Positions 7,511 to 15,577 of a stretch of 21,113 nt of DNA are shown here, in pieces. This DNA is from DASWIV01 sp036397475 (GTDB taxonomy: Bacteria; JAJVIF01; JAPKYR01): positions 1 through 21,113 of the forward strand of contig DASWIV010000390.1 in the NCBI GenBank assembly GCA_036397475.1. The letters are read 5' to 3'. Under the pieces are notes generated by a model, which searched no databases, was not told the origin of the DNA, and saw nothing but the letters and a program-made list of their open reading frames with translations. Within the stretch, counting starts at the first letter, position 1; every line of letters starts with the position of its first letter. Both the position numbers and the translations under genes were made by a program.

Positions 7511-7530
7511 CCGATGACAGGTTTCATCGG
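7511..7530 (+). promoter_or_regulatory. Hairpin just upstream of the phosphomannomutase start
   Basis: CCGATGA (7511-7517) and TCATCGG (7524-7530) form a perfect 7-bp stem with a 6-base loop, ending 11 bases before the ATG at 7542. It occupies the place where a Shine-Dalgarno site would be expected and none is visible. It could influence translation initiation, or be chance. Confidence 0.4.
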
Positions 7531-7541
7531 CTTCATGCACC

Positions 7542-8384
7542 ATGACTGAATCAATAAAACTGGCAATTGCCTGCGATATCGACAGCACCCTTACTCCTCC
7601 ACGGCTTCCCATAACTAAACCCATGGCAGACATTCTCGCTAGATTAAATGTGCCATTCAATGTTGTCGCGGGAAGCCACCTCGAGCTCCTTAACAAACAA
7701 TTTTTCGAGCCCCTGTTCGAACATGGATACAGAAATCAGTTCGACGCCTACATCAGCAATGGCGCAATCCGCTACCGCTGTGATTATCGAAACGAATTAT
7801 CGATGGAAAAAATCTACGAGTTTATCTTCACGGATCATCTCGGAGATGAGCGTTACGCTTTCCTGAACTCGGCACTTTCGGAAACGCTTGCCATGGATGA
7901 ATTCCAGCTTCCCGATACGATCAGGATACTTCCAAACCGCATTGTCGACCGCAGATCGATGATAAATTTATGTCCGATCGGCAGGATAGAAGTTGAAAAT
8001 GATGTAGCCCGTCGAAATCGCGCAATTTTTGTCGAGTTCGACAGGCAGACCGGATATCGAAAACGGATGATGGCTTATCTGTACGACAAACTGAAAATTA
8101 TTGTAGCCGAGAAACACCTCCACATAACCCTTGGCGGACAAACATCATTCGATATCGGAATCGCCGGTAAAGACAAATCAATGTCAGTACGAAATCTTGT
8201 CGACGACGGCTACCAGAAAGTAATATTTATCGGCGATGCCCTTTTTGAAGGAGGCAACGACGCTGTTGTCAATGAATACATCGCAGCATGGTCCGGCGAC
8301 ACCGATTGTCCTGTCGAGGCCATCCAGGTAAACTCGTACGAAGAGACAATCGAAGTTATTAAAAACCTTGGAATAGTAGATTAA
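7542..8384 (+). CDS. Eukaryotic-type phosphomannomutase (HAD superfamily)
   Basis: This 280-residue cytoplasmic enzyme resembles the PMM1/PMM2 class of phosphomannomutases, which interconvert mannose 6-phosphate and mannose 1-phosphate for GDP-mannose synthesis. The HAD motif I is DIDSTLTPPR, with nucleophile Asp12 and general acid Asp14. NVVAGSHLELL, SNGAI and RRSMINLCPIGR follow in the family order. The late region is diagnostic: GGQTSFDIGIAGKDK (198-212) and IFIGDALFEGGND (228-240), close to the family pattern GGQ.SFD....G.DK and FFGD....GGND. Length is slightly above the usual ~245-260. The ATG at 7542 is the only sensible start, although no ribosome binding site is seen. Eighteen bases separate it from the next gene, so the two are probably co-transcribed. 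A general HAD sugar phosphatase is the alternative. Confidence 0.85.
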   Translation: MTESIKLAIACDIDSTLTPPRLPITKPMADILARLNVPFNVVAGSHLELLNKQFFEPLFEHGYRNQFDAYISNGAIRYRCDYRNELSMEKIYEFIFTDHLGDERYAFLNSALSETLAMDEFQLPDTIRILPNRIVDRRSMINLCPIGRIEVENDVARRNRAIFVEFDRQTGYRKRMMAYLYDKLKIIVAEKHLHITLGGQTSFDIGIAGKDKSMSVRNLVDDGYQKVIFIGDALFEGGNDAVVNEYIAAWSGDTDCPVEAIQVNSYEETIEVIKNLGIVD

Positions 8385-8402
8385 ATTATCACCCTGAATA
8401 CA

Positions 8403-10367
8403 ATGGAATCTGTAATGTTGAAAATAGATCCCTACTCAAAACAACAGGATGAGATACACCTGACCGACGAAATTGTCGCCGCTTACAGCCTTGAGCCATG
8501 GGCGGAAAATTTCTCTCTCATGACGGCAGGATATCGCGACCAGCTTAATCCCGACGATATTAATGACCCTGAAGTAAAATTCAATTCGCTGATCGTCGCG
8601 ATCCTCGGTGAGGCCAAAGCACGCGTGTTCAGCAGAAAAGCGGGCGACGGGAACCCATCTCACGTGATGGTCGGCGGAGAAGTGCGTCCACATACACAGG
8701 AATTCATAGCGATTCTCTCAAGAATCTACGCTGCCTATAACATTACTGTCCATCTCAGGAAAAATACCACGACCACGCCAATCTGGTATTCATCCTTCGG
8801 GGTTTTTTATTCGCAATATCAGAGTGGCGACAATATGACCGCAAGCCACTCGCCTTATTTCAAGGGTGGATGGAAGCCAATGGATGGTTCGGGCAAACAG
8901 CTTGTCGCGGAAGAGAAAGATGTCATCGCTGAAGTAAGGAACATCGTTTTCAACCGCGAAACAATTAAACTGGCTCCCTGGGAGGATTCGGATCTGATAA
9001 TTCGCGACTTCGATGTGGACGACGCCTATATTAATTACCAGGACACTGTAATTACCGACAAGGACCGTCGTGAAATTGAAACAGCAATAAAAAATGGATT
9101 CCGCTGCACAGCCTGTACTGTCGGTGGCTCCATGAAAGCAACAACCGAACGGCTTCTTCCCCGGATGGGATTCCCGACAGGTCCGGACGGAATTGTCCAT
9201 TATATATTCGGCGATGAAAATTCCCGGTATCATGGACTCGGAGAATTGAACGGTGAACATTTCGGCCCGGATCCAAGTAAATCGCAGGTATATAAAAATA
9301 TCGGTGCACAGAAGATCCTGCTCAACGGCGAATCGAACATTATTGTCCTGTGGGACCCGGACGGCGACAGGTTCAATATTGTGACAACCACACCATCTGA
9401 AAATGCCCGCCGTGCAAAAGAATTAGGCCTTGAAGTTGAACCTGCCGATGGATCGGATAAGGCAATTGTATATTTCACTCCGAACCAGCTTTTCTTCATG
9501 ATTACCGCGTTCCGGATAAATTCCCTGAAAGAAACCGGAATGCTCGATAAATTTGACTGGTTCGTGACTTTATCGCTGGCAACATCGCGGAGCATTGAAG
9601 AAATAGCCGCAACCGCCGGAATCCCATCGGCTCGTGTACGTGTCGGGTTCAAGCATATCGGAACGTTTTCCGAATGGCTTGAAAACAGGAAAGATCCCAA
9701 TGAGCCGTTCATTGACGCGATCGGAGACAAGGTTATTATCGGCGACAATCCAAGGTCACTCATCATGTGCGAAGAATCCGGCGGATCCGTGTATGGAGGT
9801 ACTGAATTCCTGAGGAACAAATCGCACTCGAAAGGAATGATCGCGCTACGGGAAAAAGACGGAATGCAATTCGGACTTATGGCTCTCTGCCTCGCGACTG
9901 AGCTCTATAACAGGAACCTGTCCTTCGCGGAATATTATTGCGACCTCATCAGCACTCATAAAATAACAAATAAATTTTATAACCGACGGGATGTCCGGCT
10001 CTACGATGAAAGCCTGCATGGCGACGAACGCGCACTCGCTGAATCAGAAGGATTTGAACTCCGCGACAAAATAATGGGTTACTTCATGAATCTTGCTCAG
10101 GAAGCGGCATCCGGAAAATCGATGGAAGATATTCAATCTGACATGAATTCTCGATTGAGCGAATCCCCGGTCGAGCTTCCCTGCCCTGTACGTGTCGATG
10201 TAATCGGTGAAGGCAATCTTCTCGAAGGCATGATAATGGAGTTTGAAAAATTCTGGTTTGTCCTGAGGGCGTCAGGCACCGACGCACTCCTTCGGTATTA
10301 CATTGAGGGCACGGACAAATCGGAAATTTCCTCTTACCAGGACACACTCGTTAATCTCAAAATATAA
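8403..10367 (+). CDS. Phosphoglucomutase/phosphomannomutase (alpha-D-phosphohexomutase)
   Basis: This 654-residue enzyme belongs to the alpha-D-phosphohexomutase superfamily, which moves phosphate between C6 and C1 of hexoses through a phosphoserine. All four active-site loops are present: TASHSP with catalytic Ser148, the metal loop DPDGDR (318-323), the sugar-binding loop CEESGG (456-461), and the phosphate-binding loop RASGTD (622-627). The metal loop has Pro where DGDGDR is usual, a known type of variation. The protein is longer than the common 450-580 residues, with extra sequence before the serine loop and between domains 2 and 3. It follows the HAD phosphomannomutase by 18 bases on the same strand. 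ATG 8403 is used here; ATG 8418 (MLKIDPYSK) is an equal alternative because neither has a strong ribosome binding site. Glucose versus mannose preference cannot be decided from sequence. Confidence 0.9.
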   Translation: MESVMLKIDPYSKQQDEIHLTDEIVAAYSLEPWAENFSLMTAGYRDQLNPDDINDPEVKFNSLIVAILGEAKARVFSRKAGDGNPSHVMVGGEVRPHTQEFIAILSRIYAAYNITVHLRKNTTTTPIWYSSFGVFYSQYQSGDNMTASHSPYFKGGWKPMDGSGKQLVAEEKDVIAEVRNIVFNRETIKLAPWEDSDLIIRDFDVDDAYINYQDTVITDKDRREIETAIKNGFRCTACTVGGSMKATTERLLPRMGFPTGPDGIVHYIFGDENSRYHGLGELNGEHFGPDPSKSQVYKNIGAQKILLNGESNIIVLWDPDGDRFNIVTTTPSENARRAKELGLEVEPADGSDKAIVYFTPNQLFFMITAFRINSLKETGMLDKFDWFVTLSLATSRSIEEIAATAGIPSARVRVGFKHIGTFSEWLENRKDPNEPFIDAIGDKVIIGDNPRSLIMCEESGGSVYGGTEFLRNKSHSKGMIALREKDGMQFGLMALCLATELYNRNLSFAEYYCDLISTHKITNKFYNRRDVRLYDESLHGDERALAESEGFELRDKIMGYFMNLAQEAASGKSMEDIQSDMNSRLSESPVELPCPVRVDVIGEGNLLEGMIMEFEKFWFVLRASGTDALLRYYIEGTDKSEISSYQDTLVNLKI

Positions 10368-10393
10368 AAAAAATCCCCGGTAACAGCCAGGGA
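10366..10393 (-). terminator. Intrinsic terminator of the lipoprotein operon
   Basis: Read on the minus strand, TCCCTGG (10393-10387) pairs with CCGGGGA (10380-10374) around a 6-base loop, giving seven pairs including one T-G wobble. Eight T follow directly (10373-10366). The stem starts 24 bases after the stop of the 784-aa lipoprotein gene. The convergent mutase gene ends inside the T-run (stop 10365-10367), so the two transcripts meet here. Confidence 0.8.
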
Positions 10394-10417
10394 AATTAAT
10401 GCTTATTTTTGTTCGCT

Positions 10418-12772
10418 TTAAATAAATTCGAAGCATGAAACCTGGAGCGCGCCGGTTCCCGACGGACCATCGTCATGCAGCACATAAATCTCGAAGTTGT
10501 CCGGATCGACATCGATGGCGTAGGCATTGCCCACAACCGGTTGAATTACATATTTTAATGAATCCAGCACAAATCCGCCTTCATCCAGCGGATCCCAGAT
10601 CTCGACGTACCAGTGCTGCCAGTTATCGTAGTTAACCAGTACCACGAACCAGTTATGCTCTGCGTGCTGGCCGTTTCCAAGGTATACCGCGTTCGTTCCG
10701 GCTGGAAGGACATCGATATCGACGAGCCTCCCTTGATCCCCCAGTGGTGACGGCACTGATTTGCACATGAAAGTCGCCGGGAAATTTCTCACCAGTTTAA
10801 AAGCTACAGGATTGGTGAAGTTCACCTCAAAAATATCAACTTCTGTCTGATTCGCGCCAAGTCCCAGCTGCCTGTTTTCTCCGGTATATACGTGAACCGT
10901 TGTTGGGCTGATAACACCCGGCGGATCGTCATCGATTCCCATTGCAACAAGCAGGTTACTCGCTACGCCGTACGGTGGCAGGTTGCCTGAAAGTCCTGGT
11001 ATCAAAGGGACGAACGCCCTCAGGACATTATCCGGATTGTTATATGGCGCAGCAATCCTGTGGATAGACTGGTAGCCCGGTGTTGATAACGATGATGCCG
11101 AATCATGCACATAAATCGAATATAACGGATTACCGGTCGCGTCTCCGAATCCTCCGGACATATCGACTGCCTTTTCCAGGTGCGAGATCGGGTCGTTCAG
11201 GCTGCTGGTGTGCCAACTGATGTTATAAAGTCCGCCATTCAGGTGCATGTTGGTGGCGTTCTCTATCGCGTATCCGCCACCAAGCGGGTAATCCGAATAC
11301 GACGTGACCCCGAACGCACCGGTCGTGGCGGCGTCGATCCTTCTCGTCGGCTTCAGCCAGCTTCCAGAACCTGCCGGATAACCTGACAGGTAAGTCCAGT
11401 CCTGGAGATCATTGTCGTATGCCAGATACTTGCTGTCGTTATCACTCAGGAATACCAGCATCGATTCTCCCGGTTCGATCGCCCATGGCGCTTGCGGATC
11501 CGATATCACAGTGAAATCCAGGTTTGGCGATTGCGGCTGTGGTCCGGAAAATGGCCGGGACAGGAATGTGTTATCCCTTGGACGCCATTGAGGCAGCGTA
11601 TCGATGACAGGAAGAGTAAATATATCGTACGCGATAAGTTCCTGTGGAGAGACGCTTGCGCCGATATCCTCTATTACAACCAGGATATCGCTTCCACCAT
11701 CGGCGGTCTTCGCGTTCCCGAGCAGGTTAAAGATCGTTGTCGTTATTCGGCCAGACTCCAGGTCGAGCTGGCTCATTGTCGATGGATCAAGCGCCAGCAT
11801 TCCCGGGAAAAGATCGGGAGCTTCAATTTCAATGGTTGAAATTGTACCTATTCCCTGGTGGTCGAAAAGATCGAATGTGAGATCGGCGGAACCGCTCTGC
11901 CTGGTGAGTGTATTATCGCCGATAGACATCGAGATATCGTATACTTCAAGCGCGCTCGCCGACAGGCTGAAATCCGCTACAGGATTGGTCACCGGCCAGT
12001 TAAGGGGAAAACTCCATGATGCATCGATCGAATACCCGAATGAGAATGGCTTGAATTTTTCAACAGCTATATTGTATGTCTCCGTTACCGTCTGTCCCGG
12101 CGCGAATAATCGCTTGTACTCGTTAGTATAAAAATATTTGAATCCGTGAAGATTGCCCTGGATATTGACCTCGCTGTCCGGTGTGAACCTGCCGCGTTTG
12201 TAATCGAACAATCCGGTTCCTTCATCCGCTGTCCAGCGGTTGAACTTGGTGGTGTAACCGTCGGGATTAAGCAATGTCCTTGAAGCAAACAATGGCTGGG
12301 GCTTGCCATCGGGATCGTCCGTGAAATGGCCCGCGAACAAAGTCTTTCCTTCGAATATCGCGATTCCACGTACATCCCGTCCCGTGAGGTCCTGCCTGTC
12401 CAGAGGATACGGATGGCGAATACTGACATCGACAGCCAGGGTTTCCAGATCGAGCCATTCAATTTTTGGAACATTAACACAATCGGCGCACGCCCATCCT
12501 TCCAGCATCTGGAGGACATTGTAATGAAGCTGCGCTTCCCGGTCCGGGACAACCTGCGCGGTCATCGACTCCGGATCGATAGTGATGTTCCAGTACCCCC
12601 AGCTTATGCGGCCGGGAGCGTCATCAAATTCCGATCCAAGCCTGAGATCAGGCGTACCAGGATTTGTAGCGACAGGATTCGATCCGCCGGAGCATCCGGC
12701 GAAAATTATCGCTGCCATGATGATCGTAATTCCTGTCTGTATGATGGTCTTTTTATAGAAAGTGTCTTTCAA
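10418..12772 (-). CDS. Large secreted lipoprotein, shared N-terminal module (784 aa)
   Basis: Translation most likely starts at a TTG (12772-12770). GGGAGG (12784-12779) lies six bases upstream and the TTG gives a proper signal peptide (KDTFYKK, hydrophobic stretch, IIFAGC) with lipidated Cys27; the first downstream ATG would cut into the hydrophobic core. Residues ~57-400 carry the shared N-terminal module: ISWGYW, VVPDRE, LHYNVLQMLE, C95-A-D-C98, RDVRGIAIFEG, NPDGYTT, NLHGFKYFYTN, FGYSIDASW, DNTLT. The rest (~400-784) is a beta-rich tail that matches the 801-aa neighbour block by block (LFLSDNDSKYLAYD, SGYPAGSGSWLKP, HNWFVVLVNYDN, AYAIDVDPDNFEIYVL), a propeller-like pattern. No enzyme motif is recognised. 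It follows the 801-aa gene by 160 bases and is probably expressed with it. Confidence 0.85.
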   Translation of the reverse strand: MKDTFYKKTIIQTGITIIMAAIIFAGCSGGSNPVATNPGTPDLRLGSEFDDAPGRISWGYWNITIDPESMTAQVVPDREAQLHYNVLQMLEGWACADCVNVPKIEWLDLETLAVDVSIRHPYPLDRQDLTGRDVRGIAIFEGKTLFAGHFTDDPDGKPQPLFASRTLLNPDGYTTKFNRWTADEGTGLFDYKRGRFTPDSEVNIQGNLHGFKYFYTNEYKRLFAPGQTVTETYNIAVEKFKPFSFGYSIDASWSFPLNWPVTNPVADFSLSASALEVYDISMSIGDNTLTRQSGSADLTFDLFDHQGIGTISTIEIEAPDLFPGMLALDPSTMSQLDLESGRITTTIFNLLGNAKTADGGSDILVVIEDIGASVSPQELIAYDIFTLPVIDTLPQWRPRDNTFLSRPFSGPQPQSPNLDFTVISDPQAPWAIEPGESMLVFLSDNDSKYLAYDNDLQDWTYLSGYPAGSGSWLKPTRRIDAATTGAFGVTSYSDYPLGGGYAIENATNMHLNGGLYNISWHTSSLNDPISHLEKAVDMSGGFGDATGNPLYSIYVHDSASSLSTPGYQSIHRIAAPYNNPDNVLRAFVPLIPGLSGNLPPYGVASNLLVAMGIDDDPPGVISPTTVHVYTGENRQLGLGANQTEVDIFEVNFTNPVAFKLVRNFPATFMCKSVPSPLGDQGRLVDIDVLPAGTNAVYLGNGQHAEHNWFVVLVNYDNWQHWYVEIWDPLDEGGFVLDSLKYVIQPVVGNAYAIDVDPDNFEIYVLHDDGPSGTGALQVSCFEFI

Positions 12773-12777
12773 GACAC
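12762..12777 (-). promoter_or_regulatory. Perfect hairpin enclosing a TTG start codon
   Basis: The minus strand reads GTGTCTTGAAAGACAC (12777-12762), a perfect 6-7 bp stem with a 2-4 base loop. The TTG start codon of the 784-aa lipoprotein (12772-12770) sits at the tip, immediately after the GGGAGG ribosome binding site. Folding of this stem in mRNA could limit initiation. Confidence 0.5.
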
Positions 12778-12856
12778 ACCTCCCGGATCCGTTTCCTGAC
12801 TAATGTGCCCCTGAGAGGTTGGATACGAGTTTTACGGAGGTCGGGTTTTTTATCTT

Positions 12857-12908
12857 AACCCGTGTGCCCGTATCAGTAACCATATTACTATCAACGGACA
12901 CACGGGTT
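12857..12908 (-). terminator. Long hairpin between two lipoprotein genes (terminator or attenuator)
   Basis: AACCCGTGTGCCCGT (12857-12871) and ACGGACACACGGGTT (12894-12908) pair along 15 positions with one mismatch. The loop contains a second small stem (AGTAA 12875-12879 with TTACT 12885-12889). It begins 25 bases after the 801-aa gene's stop. On the minus strand the hairpin is followed by A-rich, not T-rich, sequence, so an ordinary intrinsic terminator is not clear; attenuation or RNA processing or stability is possible. Confidence 0.6.
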
Positions 12909-12932
12909 TATCGAACTTAATTAATAGTCGAC

Positions 12933-15338
12933 TTAATAGAAGAACTCGAATGGCGTAATGTAAAACTCGCCTGCCGGGTTCTTGCACAGCACATATACTT
13001 CGAAATACTGTAGATCGACATCCATCGCCACAGGAACTGCCCCGCCGACAATGGGTATCTGGTTTGAGGTGTATATGCTCCTCAACGGGTTGTTTCCCGG
13101 ATTATCCGGGGTCGGGTTCAACGGATCGTAGAACGCCAGCCAGTAATGGGTATTATCCATCATTACCACGCACAGCCAGTTGTAATCGGCTGTATTGCCC
13201 TGGAATATTTCGATCTCGTTGTAATGAGACGGGACCACCTCGATATCAACTACATGAGCGCCTGGGAACTCCGTTGTGATGTCAGCATCAGTCAGGTTCC
13301 ACACCGCTTCGGTAGGAATATTCTGGAAGTTGATATCGAATCCTTCAAGTTCGGATGTACCGCCCCCGGGATCCGATTCCAGAACGTAGTACCCGTAGTG
13401 CCCCGGTAATAATCCTCCCGGGTTACCCGGTCCGGGTGGGTCTGAATCAATCGCGCATCTTAATCGCGGTGCTCCCGACCAGATTGCCTGCGGTGCTCCC
13501 GCGGCGTTCGACCTTGGCACACTCGTTCTGAACACATTTGGTGAATCAGGTTCGACGTACGGATCACCTACCGCAAGCACATAGCATATGGATGGAGGTG
13601 TTCCTGAAACGTAAGCGAACTGCGCAATAATCGGATCAATCAAATTATTGCCAAATCCGGCTGTGACGTCCCTTACGCTCTCAAGGAACGCGTTTGGTCC
13701 GCCATCATCCGATCCTGTGTACCAGGAAAATCCGTAGGTGCCATCCTGTTTGAAGATGTTAACCAGGTGTTTAACCTTGTAATTGGCAACGACATTGGCA
13801 TCATTCGACGAACCAACACCATACCAACCATCCTGCGTGGTGTCCATACTTTGCGGCCATCTCAACCACGACGGTGGTGTCTGGTAAGGGTATCCTGATT
13901 TAACCGCGGTCGAATTCAATTCCCTGTCGAGGACGATAAAGCGGCTGTCGTCGTCATCGAATAACAACAGTTCAGGATCTCCATTGAAGAAATCGAACTG
14001 CGGTCGCGGATAACTGACTATCGCCAGGTCCGGCATTCCTACTGACAGGGTCGATGGCTGAATTAGCGGAGCCACAATCGGCGTGTTCACATAACTGCCA
14101 TCTCCATTCCTGTCACGCCAGAATCCCGGTACGTCCTGAACGGGAATTTTGAAAATCTGGTAAGCGGTCAGGTCCGGGTTCACTATCGAGTTCGCGGCAT
14201 CTTCGGCAATCACGAGGAAATCGCTTCCTCCATTTGCCGTGACAGCCGATCCGGTTGTATTCATGATCGTGACTTCATAAGTCGCGCTCTGTGGGTTACT
14301 AGCTATAGGAGGACCGGCATTCATTACACCGCCGAATATAGCGGGTGCTTCGACCGTGACGCTGGAAAGATTCTGAGCGTCCTGCCAGTCGAAGATCTCA
14401 AACTGTATTGTCGCCTGTCCGGTAGTCCTTGTTAATGTATTTGAGATTATACTCGCGGACATCTGGTACGGTTCCATAGAGTTTGCGCTGGCAGGAAAAT
14501 CAGCCCAGACATCCACTACGGGTGTGACATCCGGCGGTTCCCATGAGCAATCCACCGCGTATGCGAATGACAACGGTCCCGGAGGAAAATCAAACTCATA
14601 TGTTCGAGTATTCGCCTGGTTGGCCTGGAACACTCGCCGCTGAGGATCGGTCCAGAAGGCTTTAAATCCATGGAGGTTGCCTTCGATGAATGCCTCATCC
14701 TTGGTCGCAAGCCTGCCGATTATGTAGCCTAAAATATTCGGATGCTGAACGAGTTTAGCCGTATGGCGGTTCCACAAAGTGGTGTAACCGTCGGCGTTCA
14801 CCAGCTGTCTCGACGCATACAACTGCTCCGTTTTCTGCTCGGGAGTACCAATGAAAAAATCTCGCTGGGTCTGGAACAGCCTCTGAGCAGGAAGAATAGC
14901 GATACCCCTGACATCGAATCCAGTCAGGAATTTGCTGCCACTGAACGGGTGCCTGAGCTGGATATCTACAAGCAGCGTATCATTCTGTGAAAATGATAAG
15001 TTTGTTATCTGCAGCAACTGGGTTCCAGGCGGATTTTCAAGATAACCGACAATATTCAAATGGAAAGCGGCGCTCCTTATTGGAACCGCTTCTATGGCAG
15101 TGTGATCTGCATTCACATGCATGTCCCACATGCCCCAGATGTACCTGTCGTCGTTAAACCCTGCAGGCAGACCATTCTGGTCCCTATCAATGGGCTGATC
15201 GGGAGTAAGGTTCAACCCGGTTCCAGGCTGGTTCATGTCGGGTGACAATGGCGAACTTCCGCCGCCTCCGCAACCGACCAGGAAAAGCACTAATACGAAG
15301 CCCAGTGCCGACGCATTGCACAGACCTCTAGATGGCAT
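12933..15338 (-). CDS. Large secreted lipoprotein, shared N-terminal module (801 aa)
   Basis: The signal peptide runs from MPSRG through a hydrophobic stretch (ALGFVLVLFL) to the lipobox LVGC, lipidated Cys23 followed by a Gly/Ser-rich linker. Residues ~66-400 are the shared N-terminal module (YIWGMW, AVPIRSAAFHLNIVGYLE, RHPFSG, GFDVRGIAILPAQ, NADGYTTLWNR, GNLHGFKAFW, FAYAVDCSWEPP, SNTLT). The CxxC pair seen in two paralogues is replaced by PGTQLLQI. The remaining ~400 residues parallel the tail of the 784-aa neighbour (LLLFDDDDSRFIVLD, SGYPYQTPPSWLRWP, YNWLCVVMMDN, AMDVDLQYFEVYVL), so the two are full-length paralogues. GGAGG (15348-15344) lies five bases before the ATG, and a strong promoter lies at 15443-15471. 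Function is unknown; a surface or adhesive role is a guess. Confidence 0.85.
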   Translation of the reverse strand: MPSRGLCNASALGFVLVLFLVGCGGGGSSPLSPDMNQPGTGLNLTPDQPIDRDQNGLPAGFNDDRYIWGMWDMHVNADHTAIEAVPIRSAAFHLNIVGYLENPPGTQLLQITNLSFSQNDTLLVDIQLRHPFSGSKFLTGFDVRGIAILPAQRLFQTQRDFFIGTPEQKTEQLYASRQLVNADGYTTLWNRHTAKLVQHPNILGYIIGRLATKDEAFIEGNLHGFKAFWTDPQRRVFQANQANTRTYEFDFPPGPLSFAYAVDCSWEPPDVTPVVDVWADFPASANSMEPYQMSASIISNTLTRTTGQATIQFEIFDWQDAQNLSSVTVEAPAIFGGVMNAGPPIASNPQSATYEVTIMNTTGSAVTANGGSDFLVIAEDAANSIVNPDLTAYQIFKIPVQDVPGFWRDRNGDGSYVNTPIVAPLIQPSTLSVGMPDLAIVSYPRPQFDFFNGDPELLLFDDDDSRFIVLDRELNSTAVKSGYPYQTPPSWLRWPQSMDTTQDGWYGVGSSNDANVVANYKVKHLVNIFKQDGTYGFSWYTGSDDGGPNAFLESVRDVTAGFGNNLIDPIIAQFAYVSGTPPSICYVLAVGDPYVEPDSPNVFRTSVPRSNAAGAPQAIWSGAPRLRCAIDSDPPGPGNPGGLLPGHYGYYVLESDPGGGTSELEGFDINFQNIPTEAVWNLTDADITTEFPGAHVVDIEVVPSHYNEIEIFQGNTADYNWLCVVMMDNTHYWLAFYDPLNPTPDNPGNNPLRSIYTSNQIPIVGGAVPVAMDVDLQYFEVYVLCKNPAGEFYITPFEFFY

Positions 15339-15442
15339 AATAACCTCCGTGTACTGAGACAGCTACCACACGCGCTGGTAACGTTAAAAACATCTCTAAT
15401 GTAATTTTCGGGATACGAGCAGGCAGGAGTCTATTCCAAATT

Positions 15443-15471
15443 ATAATAAACCATGCCTTTGATATTGTCAA
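15443..15471 (-). promoter_or_regulatory. Strong sigma70-like promoter for the 801/784-aa lipoprotein pair
   Basis: On the minus strand a perfect TTGACA (15471-15466) is followed after 17 bases by TATTAT (15448-15443). Transcription would start near 15436 and leave an untranslated leader of about 98 bases before the ATG at 15338. Confidence 0.7.
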
Positions 15472-15517
15472 GAAATGACATCCCATTTCATATTATCTCT
15501 TTTTAAAGCATCTCTTA

Positions 15518-15545
15518 TCCGGCTGGACTTTAATCCCATGCCGGA
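15518..15545 (-). terminator. Hairpin after the six-PKD lipoprotein gene
   Basis: TCCGGC (15518-15523) pairs with GCCGGA (15540-15545). TGG (15524-15526) with CCA (15536-15538) extends the stem to nine pairs with one bulged base and a 9-base loop. It starts 33 bases after the stop at 15578. The following minus-strand sequence lacks a clear T-run, so termination may be factor-dependent. Confidence 0.45.
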
Positions 15546-15577
15546 CTGAAATTGCCCTCCGAATTCCTGCTGTGATT

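Noticed and set aside
10435..10635. Small plus-strand gene after the phosphohexomutase
   Set aside because: It lies entirely antisense to the conserved C-terminus of the 784-aa lipoprotein and has no independent support.
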